In this document: positions 44,888-52,911 of the stretch, piece by piece
Position numbering within the stretch: position 1 is the stretch's first letter
Layout: every line of letters begins with the position of its first letter
Assembly: GCF_026319365.1 (NCBI RefSeq)
Contig: NZ_JAPDMS010000001.1
Coordinates: 1,242,456 to 1,306,455 of the forward strand
DNA length: 64,000 bases
Direction of reading: 5' to 3'
Origin: Methylophaga sp. OBS1
GTDB taxonomy: Bacteria; Pseudomonadota; Gammaproteobacteria; Nitrosococcales; Methylophagaceae
The notes under the pieces: model-generated
What the model was told of the DNA's origin: nothing
What the model saw: the letters and a program-made list of their open reading frames with translations, nothing else
The model's database searches: none
Translations under genes and position numbers: made by a program

Positions 44888-47135
44888 TCATCACCTCCTC
44901 AAACGGCAAGGCTGAAATCAGATACATATAGGTCGTGTCACCCTCCTGCCCCCGAGGTGCCAGCGAAGTATTCTCAACTGTCGAGGCAAGCCAACGACCA
45001 TTAATGTCTTGATAATTGACGGGCTGCTCTACGCTTGTTGTATTAAGGACCCGCACCGCAGTGACATACATCCCCCCCCTATTCCATGCATCCAGAGGCT
45101 TGGCCGCTAACTGAGTACCAGGGAAAATATCTTCACGCAGGGCACGTGGCACCCTAACCAGCGAGTATAGAGGGTCCTTGAGTCTATCGATTTCACTGAT
45201 GCGCATCATGTCTGCGGCATATTCACTCATTTCCATATAGATTTCTTGACGACTTGCGTTGGCCGAATCCATTGTTTCAGCAGCCGTGGCTGTTTCCGCA
45301 TTCACATCATCTTCTTTATCAATGAAACGGTTTGGCGGTTCAGCCGGATCCGGGTAGCCCGCGTTGTGCGACTTGTAAAAAAGATTATCGTTGTTTCGAA
45401 TGCTCTCGCTTTCTCCAGGCACATTCATAATTCGCGGAGTTATCAAGAGGACAGTCTCGGTCTCTTCTTCACCTTCAATTGTGGATGTGAACAATCGCCC
45501 AATAACTGGAATTTCACCCAATAGGGGGACTTTCCGTTCATTGCGGTTTTCGCTGGTTCGAATCAAGCCTCCGACAGCAACTGTCAGATTATTTTTGGCC
45601 ATTACCGTTCCGGTAAGCCTGGCAGTGTCTACTGTATCAACCGGTACATTAGTAATACCCGTCACCGTATCTCCCACCGGAATCGTGCCACCCCCTTCAT
45701 TTACAGTGGAATTTTCCTGTTCAATGAACAATTCAACCGTTTGGTCATTGTTAATTCTTGGCGTAAGGCGCAGGGTAATCCCGATATCCTCACGAGAAAT
45801 CTGGGCTTCAACAAAAGCCTGTTGCAATACAATCCCGTTATCTATAACTGCCGGGAAAAACTCAAAGCCTTCCGTCAGCAGAACTTCCTCACCGATGAAT
45901 AACTCTGCAGGCCTGTGATTGGAAGCAACAACCATTGGATTGGATAGAACCTTGATACGATTTCGTTCTTCAAGAAATTGAATGTTGGCCCGCAGACGGT
46001 TGTTGAGAAACTCATAAACAAAAGTACCGGAGTTCAGCAGGTTATTATTGCCAAGCAAAATCGGGTTTTGTGACTGATTACTGCCACTGGGCTGCAGCTC
46101 AAAGTTGAAGATTGAATTGATATCTTCGCCAAGAACCACGTTAAGGATTCGCATTTCCAGCATCACCTGTGGGACAGGAATATCCATCCGGTCTATCAGC
46201 TGTTTGATGCCAGACAACACTGCTCGGTCGTCTGATCGCACAACAAGCATATTATGCTCATTATTGACCGTCACATAAATGGGCTGAGACTGGACTGTAG
46301 CCTGCTGCAGCGCCTCTTGACTGACATTGCGGGCTCCTGACTGCTCAATTGCCGAAGCAATCTGTTCGATCTGATCGACAGTGAGTTCATCGCCATCCAA
46401 GACCGCACCCGACTGCGTCAGGTTATCACGACCAATACCACTCCGCCCGCGGGAACTGCCACTAGAGCGACTCGTTCGACTTGAGTTACGTACACTTCGG
46501 TTGTTCCCTCTGACGTTGCCGAAACTTCCTCTTTGAGAGCCTGAGCCTATGCTGTTTCCGGAACCAAAACCAGAACCGAAACTGTTTGAGGCGGGTGGCA
46601 AACCATAAGAGAGCAAAACCCGTTGACCATAAATGTCTTCAATAGCTTGTGCGATCACCAGCACATTGGCATTGAGAAGACGGAATATCTCGATGTTTTC
46701 GCTTTCCCTGACAATCAAATCCTTACTGTACTGCTCACGCGTCATTAAACGATAGGTATCGGTATCTTCATCATAGCGGTACCACAAATCACTGATGCGA
46801 CTGATTGATTTAACTGCATCCAGAATCGTGACATCCTTCAGATGAATCGTGACCTGTCTCTGCGCTGCTTCCGGCGTCGCAATAATATTCTGCCGACTCA
46901 ACTCAGAAAGGGTTCGAACAACATCACTGATCGCACTACCCGTGAACTCAACCTCTCTGATACGCGTGGTGTTGTCAGGATTATTGATAACAGGCCGAGG
47001 CGGGATAGCCTGTGGTCGCTCGGCGATGTAAGTCTGATTCATCACCGTTTGATTCTGCGTTTCAGCTGAGGCCAAACCAGCAACGATCATGCTCACCAGT
47101 ACAAAACTTATTCTTGTGGATTTCATATAACTCAT
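44874..47135 (-). CDS. MshL/PilQ/GspD-type secretin with extra C-terminal domain
   Basis: Outer-membrane multimeric gate. The 753 residues run: signal peptide to about 24; N0/STN domain (60-133); an N1-like region split by a Ser/Gly/Arg-rich insert (184-236, e.g. SSGSSRGRSG); then N-domain VNNEHNMLVVRSDDRAVL (290-318). The secretin core follows (about 320-570) with KVLSNPMVVASN and KVPLLGEIPVIGRLF. After that the protein continues for about 180 residues, ending in a compact domain (650-745) with GGMYVTAVRVLNTT and GDTTYMYLISALPFE. That tail is not part of ordinary secretins. It starts inside the stop codon of the PilP-like gene (ATGA). Confidence 0.9.
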   Translation of the reverse strand: MSYMKSTRISFVLVSMIVAGLASAETQNQTVMNQTYIAERPQAIPPRPVINNPDNTTRIREVEFTGSAISDVVRTLSELSRQNIIATPEAAQRQVTIHLKDVTILDAVKSISRISDLWYRYDEDTDTYRLMTREQYSKDLIVRESENIEIFRLLNANVLVIAQAIEDIYGQRVLLSYGLPPASNSFGSGFGSGNSIGSGSQRGSFGNVRGNNRSVRNSSRTSRSSGSSRGRSGIGRDNLTQSGAVLDGDELTVDQIEQIASAIEQSGARNVSQEALQQATVQSQPIYVTVNNEHNMLVVRSDDRAVLSGIKQLIDRMDIPVPQVMLEMRILNVVLGEDINSIFNFELQPSGSNQSQNPILLGNNNLLNSGTFVYEFLNNRLRANIQFLEERNRIKVLSNPMVVASNHRPAELFIGEEVLLTEGFEFFPAVIDNGIVLQQAFVEAQISREDIGITLRLTPRINNDQTVELFIEQENSTVNEGGGTIPVGDTVTGITNVPVDTVDTARLTGTVMAKNNLTVAVGGLIRTSENRNERKVPLLGEIPVIGRLFTSTIEGEEETETVLLITPRIMNVPGESESIRNNDNLFYKSHNAGYPDPAEPPNRFIDKEDDVNAETATAAETMDSANASRQEIYMEMSEYAADMMRISEIDRLKDPLYSLVRVPRALREDIFPGTQLAAKPLDAWNRGGMYVTAVRVLNTTSVEQPVNYQDINGRWLASTVENTSLAPRGQEGDTTYMYLISALPFEEVMNETR
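44890..44899 (-). promoter_or_regulatory. Near-perfect Shine-Dalgarno inside the secretin gene
   Basis: AGGAGGTGAT, fully complementary to the 3' end of 16S rRNA, lies inside the last codons of the secretin gene just before the ATG at 44887. It fixes that start and predicts high translation of the barrel protein. Confidence 0.75.
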
Positions 47136-47572
47136 CTTAAAACGCGAATACGGCCGAGTGTCCCGGTTTCTATGGTGATACTCAGTCGGGAAATTTCAGA
47201 AATACGAATGGCATTGGCGGGCTGTCTGGGATCAATGTTAATTTCATCCCCCTCACGCACCATGTAAACACCGCTGCCGCTGATCTCGAGCAATGCCAGC
47301 TCTTCCTGCTCTCCCTCCGGTGTGATGAAACCTCTGAGGCGCATTTTAGGAATCTGTATCTCAACATCATCTGGCGCTGGACGAAATCCGAATGCATCAC
47401 TATCAATGTTCGCCACCGTCCCCGCCTGTTCGTACATCAGAATACTCGGCGTGAAAGGGTCACGGATAAATGTTCGATCATTACTCGCACCTTGCATTTC
47501 GTTCGCACTTATTGCGCCCAAGTGGGCGAGTATGAGGCCGGAAATAATTAACTTGATCACTTGTTTCATCAT
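47132..47572 (-). CDS. PilP/MshK/GspC-like periplasmic connector
   Basis: The 146-residue protein has a signal peptide (MMKQVIKLIISGLILAHLG, cleaved after ISA). RDPFTPS follows, typical of PilP/GspC 'DPF' proteins, and then an HR-like domain with MRLRGFITPEG, ALLEISGSGVYMVREGDEI and RISEISRLSITIE. Such proteins tie the inner-membrane platform to the secretin N0 domain. The frame is open 20 codons upstream into gspF, but CAGGAAAA before the ATG at 47572 and the signal peptide support that start. Confidence 0.8.
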   Translation of the reverse strand: MMKQVIKLIISGLILAHLGAISANEMQGASNDRTFIRDPFTPSILMYEQAGTVANIDSDAFGFRPAPDDVEIQIPKMRLRGFITPEGEQEELALLEISGSGVYMVREGDEINIDPRQPANAIRISEISRLSITIETGTLGRIRVLR

Positions 47573-47585
47573 GTTTTCCTGCTGT

Positions 47586-48800
47586 CTAGGCTGCAAGGGC
47601 AAAAAGCGCCTGAAAAAAGGCATAATAGACAAAGCCCACCATACCGCCGATGATCAGAATCATCGCCGGTTCAAGCATGGCAGACAGACGTTTGATACCA
47701 ATTTCAAGTAGGTTCTGATAGTAGATCCCAAGTTCCTGCTGGATACGATCCAATGAACCTGTTCTCTCGCCAATAGCAATCATATGTGTCACCAGTGATG
47801 GCATTTGAGGATGCTGGATACTACTGGCCAGATCCCGCCCCGCCATGACGCTTTCCGATGCCCGCTTTAGTTTGTCCGAGTAGATTTTATTGGCTATGAG
47901 ATCTGCTGTTATCTTGAGTGTTTCAAAAATTGTTATGCCGCTTCGCATCAGAATTGATGAGGCCCAGTTCATCTGTGACATTGACCCGTATATAATTAAT
48001 TTGCCAAACACCGGCGTGCTGAGCAGGATGCGATCAATCCAGCGTCGGCCGGGGTAGGTTTTATAAGTGATCAGAATAAGGATCATTATGGCAATCATCA
48101 CGCCGATAATGGTCAGCCCGTTCTCTCTCAGGAAAGCCGCACCGTCAATTAAAGTCTGTGTTGATTCTGGCAGTCGTTTACCACGCCCCTGAATAAATTG
48201 TGCAAATTTGGGAATGATCATTGTCACCATGAATACCGCCACGCCAATCGCAGCCAATATGACCACCACTGGGTAAATCATGGCGTTGATCATCTGCTTG
48301 CGTAGCTGTGATTTTTTTTCCAGATGAATCGCAAGCCGGTCCATAATCACATCCAACTCACCCGTGCTCTCCCCGGCAACCACCAGATTAATCGCGATAT
48401 TACTGAATACATCCGGGTGTTTACGCAACGCAGAGGACAGAGATTGGCCTGCCTCAATATCACGGTGCATTTTCCTGAGCGCAAAGTTGAGCCTGGGACT
48501 ACTCACTTGCGTCGCAGCCAATTGGATACATTCAGCCAGTGGCAGACCTGCTCTGAGCATGAATGCCATTTGCCGGTAGAAGAAAATTAAGGCGTCAGTC
48601 GAAGCAGATCGTTGTGTCGCATACCAATCGCTGAAGTTATCCTGTCCTAGAAAACCTGAACGACGTTTTTCTTTGATATCAAGGACACGCAACCCCTCTG
48701 TACGCAGTGCCTGGGCCACAGCATTAGTATTTTCCGCCTGCATCTTACCGGAGAGCTCCTCCCCGGTCCGACTCAAAGCCTGATAAGCAAACATCGGCAT
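47586..48800 (-). CDS. GspF/PilC/MshG inner-membrane platform protein
   Basis: The 404-residue polytopic protein has two GspF repeats. The first is around residues 70-190 (FYRQMAFMLRAGLPLAECIQ and VAGESTGELDVIMDRLA) and the second around 270-400 (INWASSILMRSGITIFETL-like stretch and IGERTGSLDRIQQELG). Hydrophobic spans lie near 172-192, 222-242 and 380-400. It follows the ATPase gene by one base. It is the motor-proximal core of pilus or pseudopilus assembly. Confidence 0.93.
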   Translation of the reverse strand: MPMFAYQALSRTGEELSGKMQAENTNAVAQALRTEGLRVLDIKEKRRSGFLGQDNFSDWYATQRSASTDALIFFYRQMAFMLRAGLPLAECIQLAATQVSSPRLNFALRKMHRDIEAGQSLSSALRKHPDVFSNIAINLVVAGESTGELDVIMDRLAIHLEKKSQLRKQMINAMIYPVVVILAAIGVAVFMVTMIIPKFAQFIQGRGKRLPESTQTLIDGAAFLRENGLTIIGVMIAIMILILITYKTYPGRRWIDRILLSTPVFGKLIIYGSMSQMNWASSILMRSGITIFETLKITADLIANKIYSDKLKRASESVMAGRDLASSIQHPQMPSLVTHMIAIGERTGSLDRIQQELGIYYQNLLEIGIKRLSAMLEPAMILIIGGMVGFVYYAFFQALFALAA

Positions 48801-48801
48801 C

Positions 48802-50448
48802 TCAGGCTATCTCCGCCATATCATGACGTTTGAAAACAGCCACATCACGGACCTCGTCCAGCGTGGTAAGCCCTCTCAGAACTTTTTCACAGCCATCTTC
48901 CCACATAAATTTGAGGGCTTTCCCCGCATTGGCTTCCAGTGTTTCTTCATCGGCCCCTTTTGCTACCATTCTTGCCAGACGCTCGTCGAACCAAAGCGTT
49001 TCGAACAGGCCCAAACGACCTCTGAAGCCCTGGCCCTGACAGACGGCACAGCCTACTGGCTCGAAAATTTCGACCTCATCTTCAACACCCAACAGCACTT
49101 TTTCATCATCCGTAGCTGGTCGGCTTTTGGCACAGTGGCGACAGAGGCGTCTGACCAGCCGTTGCGCAATCACCGCCGTCATCGTTGAACCAATCAAAAA
49201 TGGTTCGCAGCCAATATCGACCAGACGCGTCACAGCGCTCACGGCATTGTTTGTATGTAATGTAGAGAAAACCAAGTGGCCCGTCATGGCTGCCTTGACG
49301 GCCACGTCAGCCGTTTCAGAGTCACGAATCTCCCCCACCATCAACACATCCGGGTCATGACGAAGCAAAGACCGTAGTGCATCGGCAAAATTAATCTTGG
49401 GGCCAGTCTGAATTTGTGAGATACCGTCAATCACATATTCAATCGGGTTCTCCACCGTCATGATATTGATATCGGAATGATTGATTTCCTGCAGTGCGGC
49501 GCACAATGTGGTTGATTTACCACTTCCAGTAGGCCCCGTAAGCAAAATCATGCCGTAAGGTTTTCGTATCGCCTGCTTGAACTCGATCAAATCATTCTCA
49601 AGAAAGCCCAAATCAGTCAGTGTGAGGCTGTTGCTTTCACTACCGAGTAAACGCATGGTAATGCGCTCGCCCAAGCGGGTCGGCGCTGTCGCCACACGAA
49701 TGTTGAATTCCATATCAACGGGAGAGGCAAGTCGATAAGAGAAACCACCATCCTGGGGCATCCGCTGCTCTGAAATATCCAGTCCAGACAATACTTTCAC
49801 CCGGGATATCAATCCCGCTGCAACAGACTGGTCAGCATCAAGGGGATAATCTGTTAGTTTGCCATCCACCCGGAAGCGAACACGTAAGCCATCCTCTTCC
49901 GTCATTAAATGCACATCCGATGCCCGATTAAGATAGGCATCCTTGAGAACACTATCCAGGACGGCAACCAAATCTGTTTCAGTCACTGCTGCAGACTCAT
50001 TGGCTTGGCCTACAGCGGTGTTGGCCAGCACTTTCCTGATTGCCAGTCGCAAGCGTTCAGGGTCACTCATCACTACAGGTAAAGTCGTGCCTATCAGGCG
50101 TAACGCAGAATCGATCGACATTCGATCTGTAGGATCACTAACAACCAGCATGTCACGAGAGTCCACTGTCATGACCAACAATTGTTTGCGGTTGATCAGG
50201 CTGGACGGGATCTTCTTGGTGAGCGTCGCATTCAGCTCGGCATCCGTTAAGTCAACAAAATCGTGGCCATGCTCTTCTGCCAGGGCTCTATGCATGGCTG
50301 AGAGAGGTAAACGGTAATGCGCAAGCAACTTTGATAATAGTGGCACCCGCTCGCGCCTGGCGATCAGACGCAATTGTTCAACGGTTGACTCTTCTATAAG
50401 CCCCGTTTCGACCCCCGCTCTGATTAATTGTTCATCTCTGACAGCCAT
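48802..50448 (-). CDS. GspE/PilB/MshE assembly ATPase
   Basis: Hexameric ATPase that drives pilin polymerisation. The 548-residue protein has an N-terminal GspE_N-type domain (about 30-140) and the catalytic core. The core shows Walker A GPTGSGKST (305-313), Asp box TVENPIEYV (331-339), Walker B PDVLMVGEIRD (366-376), His box GHLVFSTLHTN (390-400), and a zinc tetracysteine (C436, C439, C467, C470). The N-terminal domain lacks a clear pair of RLGxxL...Q MshEN motifs, unlike V. cholerae MshE. No PilT-like retraction ATPase is in the locus. Confidence 0.94.
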   Translation of the reverse strand: MAVRDEQLIRAGVETGLIEESTVEQLRLIARRERVPLLSKLLAHYRLPLSAMHRALAEEHGHDFVDLTDAELNATLTKKIPSSLINRKQLLVMTVDSRDMLVVSDPTDRMSIDSALRLIGTTLPVVMSDPERLRLAIRKVLANTAVGQANESAAVTETDLVAVLDSVLKDAYLNRASDVHLMTEEDGLRVRFRVDGKLTDYPLDADQSVAAGLISRVKVLSGLDISEQRMPQDGGFSYRLASPVDMEFNIRVATAPTRLGERITMRLLGSESNSLTLTDLGFLENDLIEFKQAIRKPYGMILLTGPTGSGKSTTLCAALQEINHSDINIMTVENPIEYVIDGISQIQTGPKINFADALRSLLRHDPDVLMVGEIRDSETADVAVKAAMTGHLVFSTLHTNNAVSAVTRLVDIGCEPFLIGSTMTAVIAQRLVRRLCRHCAKSRPATDDEKVLLGVEDEVEIFEPVGCAVCQGQGFRGRLGLFETLWFDERLARMVAKGADEETLEANAGKALKFMWEDGCEKVLRGLTTLDEVRDVAVFKRHDMAEIA

Positions 50449-50460
50449 GAAAGTCCTTGT

Positions 50461-51111
50461 TTAGAGCGCTAAAATCATTTCCGTTTTCAACATTTGTGAG
50501 GTACCTCTGAAAGGCGATATCTCAAGCTTGTCAATATTCAGACGAATCACGGTGACTTGATAGGGAAGCTCATCCAGACCATGGATAAAACGCCTTAACG
50601 CAAGATAACTGCCATCGACTTCAAGTCGCTGCAAAGGGCGCTGAAACATTGATCCAGGCGCCATACGTGTTATCCAACCTGCTGTTGCCGGCGGTATTAC
50701 TTCCTCCCCGTTATTACCGCGCCGACCACTGATAGGCTGAGCCCGAAGTGCCTCATTGACTCTAATTCGAATACCACTGTCACGTGCAAGCTCAGAGATC
50801 TTCACCTTCAGTTCCTGTGAATCTATCGGTGCCAGTTGCATTTCAACCTGGCCAGCACTCTCTCGAATGGCATCCAATGCTTTTTTCTGGTCTTCAAGCT
50901 CACGCTTGATTTCGTCTATTCCTTCTTGAGGCTCATTAGGAATTTCCATTTTGGCAAGACGGTTAAGCGTAGCGTCTTTTTGCCGTTCAAGACTTTGAAT
51001 AGTCTCGAGCCGTGGCTCAAACCTCAATAAGCCATAGCCACCAAGAATTACGACAACCAGGATTGTGCCTGCCAGGATACGTTCACGTTTATTGAATTGT
51101 CTCAACTTCAT
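50461..51111 (-). CDS. PilO/MshJ/GspM-like assembly protein
   Basis: The 216-residue bitopic protein has a short cytoplasmic N-terminus (MKLRQFNKRER), one span (about 12-30), a coiled coil (35-80), and a periplasmic ferredoxin-like domain with LQRLEVDGSYLALRRFIHGLDELPY, typical of PilO. The frame extends 42 codons upstream into the PilM-PilN gene. The ATG at 51111 overlaps that stop by 4 bases (ATGA) and gives the family topology. Confidence 0.85.
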   Translation of the reverse strand: MKLRQFNKRERILAGTILVVVILGGYGLLRFEPRLETIQSLERQKDATLNRLAKMEIPNEPQEGIDEIKRELEDQKKALDAIRESAGQVEMQLAPIDSQELKVKISELARDSGIRIRVNEALRAQPISGRRGNNGEEVIPPATAGWITRMAPGSMFQRPLQRLEVDGSYLALRRFIHGLDELPYQVTVIRLNIDKLEISPFRGTSQMLKTEMILAL

Positions 51112-52865
51112 GCCTGCGTATCCCCAATCTCCGTTTCTGAGACCACTCGCACCAGGCTCATCGATACCGAATAGCCTGACAGATTCATTGGGCCCGGTTT
51201 CTCGATGACCTGAATATCTCTCACCTCCATATCCCAAGCGGCCACAGAGAGTTTCATGTTTTGTACAAATTCCTGCGCCGCACTTTCTGTGAGCGCCCAG
51301 GCATCAATGTTGAAATTGTCAGTTTCTATCCCCCCCGGCTTACTCGGCGGTGACGCTGATGGCTGCACAGACGCGCGCCGCCCCATTTCATCAACCCGAC
51401 TAACGATGATCTGCTCATTAATATTGTTTTGAAGCACACCGAGTATGGCCTGAACCAGCAGCGCTCTCTCGGGCAGTTCCTGACCAAAAAATTCCAACCT
51501 GGCTTCCATTCTTCGTTGGTTTTCTTTCTGCTCTTCCAACTCTGCTTTCTGTTTTTCAATCGCTTCACGTTGTTTCTTTATGCGATCTACTGCCGCATCC
51601 AGAACGGCAGCACGTTCATCAACTTCAGCTTTTTCTTTACTGATGGAAGCCTGCTGGATAGACATCGTTATCTCAGAGATCACGATCAAAAGCAGCATGG
51701 CTGAAACTAGCGCTAAAGCCTGTGTTTCGGGTCTGTGCCAGGTTGGTGGCAATGGTCCTCCCGGCCTGACCATACTGATTTTTTTAGCGCCTTTGAGACC
51801 AAAAAACAGCCGTCCAGCGGCAAACATGCCTGGTGATAGTCCATCGCGCTCATCAAACATCACCAGATCAGGTTCGTTTGCCAACGCAGAACTCAAACTT
51901 CGTCTCAAGCTTGGCAGGCTATCCGGAGGGGCTGCGAGAACTACGCCGGGATGCTGAGCGTTTTCAGCATGAAAAACTTCCAGACAAGCATCCAGCATTG
52001 AAGCACTGCGATTGACATAATGCTGAACCGAAACGATCAGGTCGCGTTTCAAATGCACAGAGGTAGTGATAAATTCTGTTGTCTCCAGTACAACCAGGTG
52101 TTTCTCCGCATGCTCGATCAATGCCACACTATTTCCTGTCAGTGGCATCAGACCGGCAAGATGAAGCTTATAGTCTTCGCAGAGCTCACTCCACTTATCT
52201 ATCACAGACTGATGCGTGGCCGTTGTCAGCCAATTCCAGACACCCGGCGCATCATCCACCTCACCCTGGGCTGACCAGCCACATTGAACGTCATCGTCCT
52301 CACCCCGCAACCAATCCTGTACCACAAACAGGGACTGTGCCTGCTCACGAGTGACATAACCCAGCTCAAGCGCCATTTCACCGAATCGTTTATTACCACG
52401 CTCGTTTCTATTGCCTTCCTGTTTTTGCAGCTTTTGCGCCTGATTGATTTCCAGCACCTGCTCCGGTGAGAGCATGCCGTGTGACTCCATTAACTGTCCG
52501 AGCGTCCATTGCAGTTGATGCTGCATCAATAGGGGTTCTACTTCCCAGCGAACCAATTCATGCATCTGATTAACCGGCTTCGGTTTTTTCGGTGAGACCG
52601 GAAGCTCTACCATCGCAGTAATCACAGAGGGGGTCAGAATGACGACATGTTTACCCTGCCAGCCTTGCGTTTTAAGCGAGCTCAGAATCTGGCTGAAGGC
52701 GACTGCAGGATCAATACTGTCTGATGATGCGGTGGCCTGGACCTGGAGTTTTTTTCCAGCTTTACTGAAGACCGCTGCCTGCATAGACAGGCCAGTCCAT
52801 TCGCAGACCATGACATTATTAGGACGCAGGGAAGTTAATTTATCGGTCAGATTCTTTAAATTCAT
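51108..52865 (-). CDS. PilM-PilN fusion with inserted MshEN-like motif pair
   Basis: The 585 residues run: an actin-like PilM/GspL-type domain (about 1-355) split by an insert near 115-195; one membrane span (about 383-402); a periplasmic coiled coil (405-457); and a PilN-like domain to the end. The insert holds two 24-residue motifs, LGQLMESHGMLSPEQ...Q144 (121-144) and RFGEMALELGYVTREQ...Q183 (160-183). They follow the RLGxxLxxxGxIxxxxLxxxLxxQ pattern of c-di-GMP-binding MshEN domains; the first has Thr in place of Arg. Such domains are normally at the N-terminus of the ATPase. PilM and PilN are usually separate genes; MshI/GspL fusions are known. Confidence 0.82.
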   Translation of the reverse strand: MNLKNLTDKLTSLRPNNVMVCEWTGLSMQAAVFSKAGKKLQVQATASSDSIDPAVAFSQILSSLKTQGWQGKHVVILTPSVITAMVELPVSPKKPKPVNQMHELVRWEVEPLLMQHQLQWTLGQLMESHGMLSPEQVLEINQAQKLQKQEGNRNERGNKRFGEMALELGYVTREQAQSLFVVQDWLRGEDDDVQCGWSAQGEVDDAPGVWNWLTTATHQSVIDKWSELCEDYKLHLAGLMPLTGNSVALIEHAEKHLVVLETTEFITTSVHLKRDLIVSVQHYVNRSASMLDACLEVFHAENAQHPGVVLAAPPDSLPSLRRSLSSALANEPDLVMFDERDGLSPGMFAAGRLFFGLKGAKKISMVRPGGPLPPTWHRPETQALALVSAMLLLIVISEITMSIQQASISKEKAEVDERAAVLDAAVDRIKKQREAIEKQKAELEEQKENQRRMEARLEFFGQELPERALLVQAILGVLQNNINEQIIVSRVDEMGRRASVQPSASPPSKPGGIETDNFNIDAWALTESAAQEFVQNMKLSVAAWDMEVRDIQVIEKPGPMNLSGYSVSMSLVRVVSETEIGDTQA

Positions 52866-52911
52866 TCTAGCTCGGTCTTCAAGTAGTCAAACTGATTGCT
52901 TATGTGCCGCA

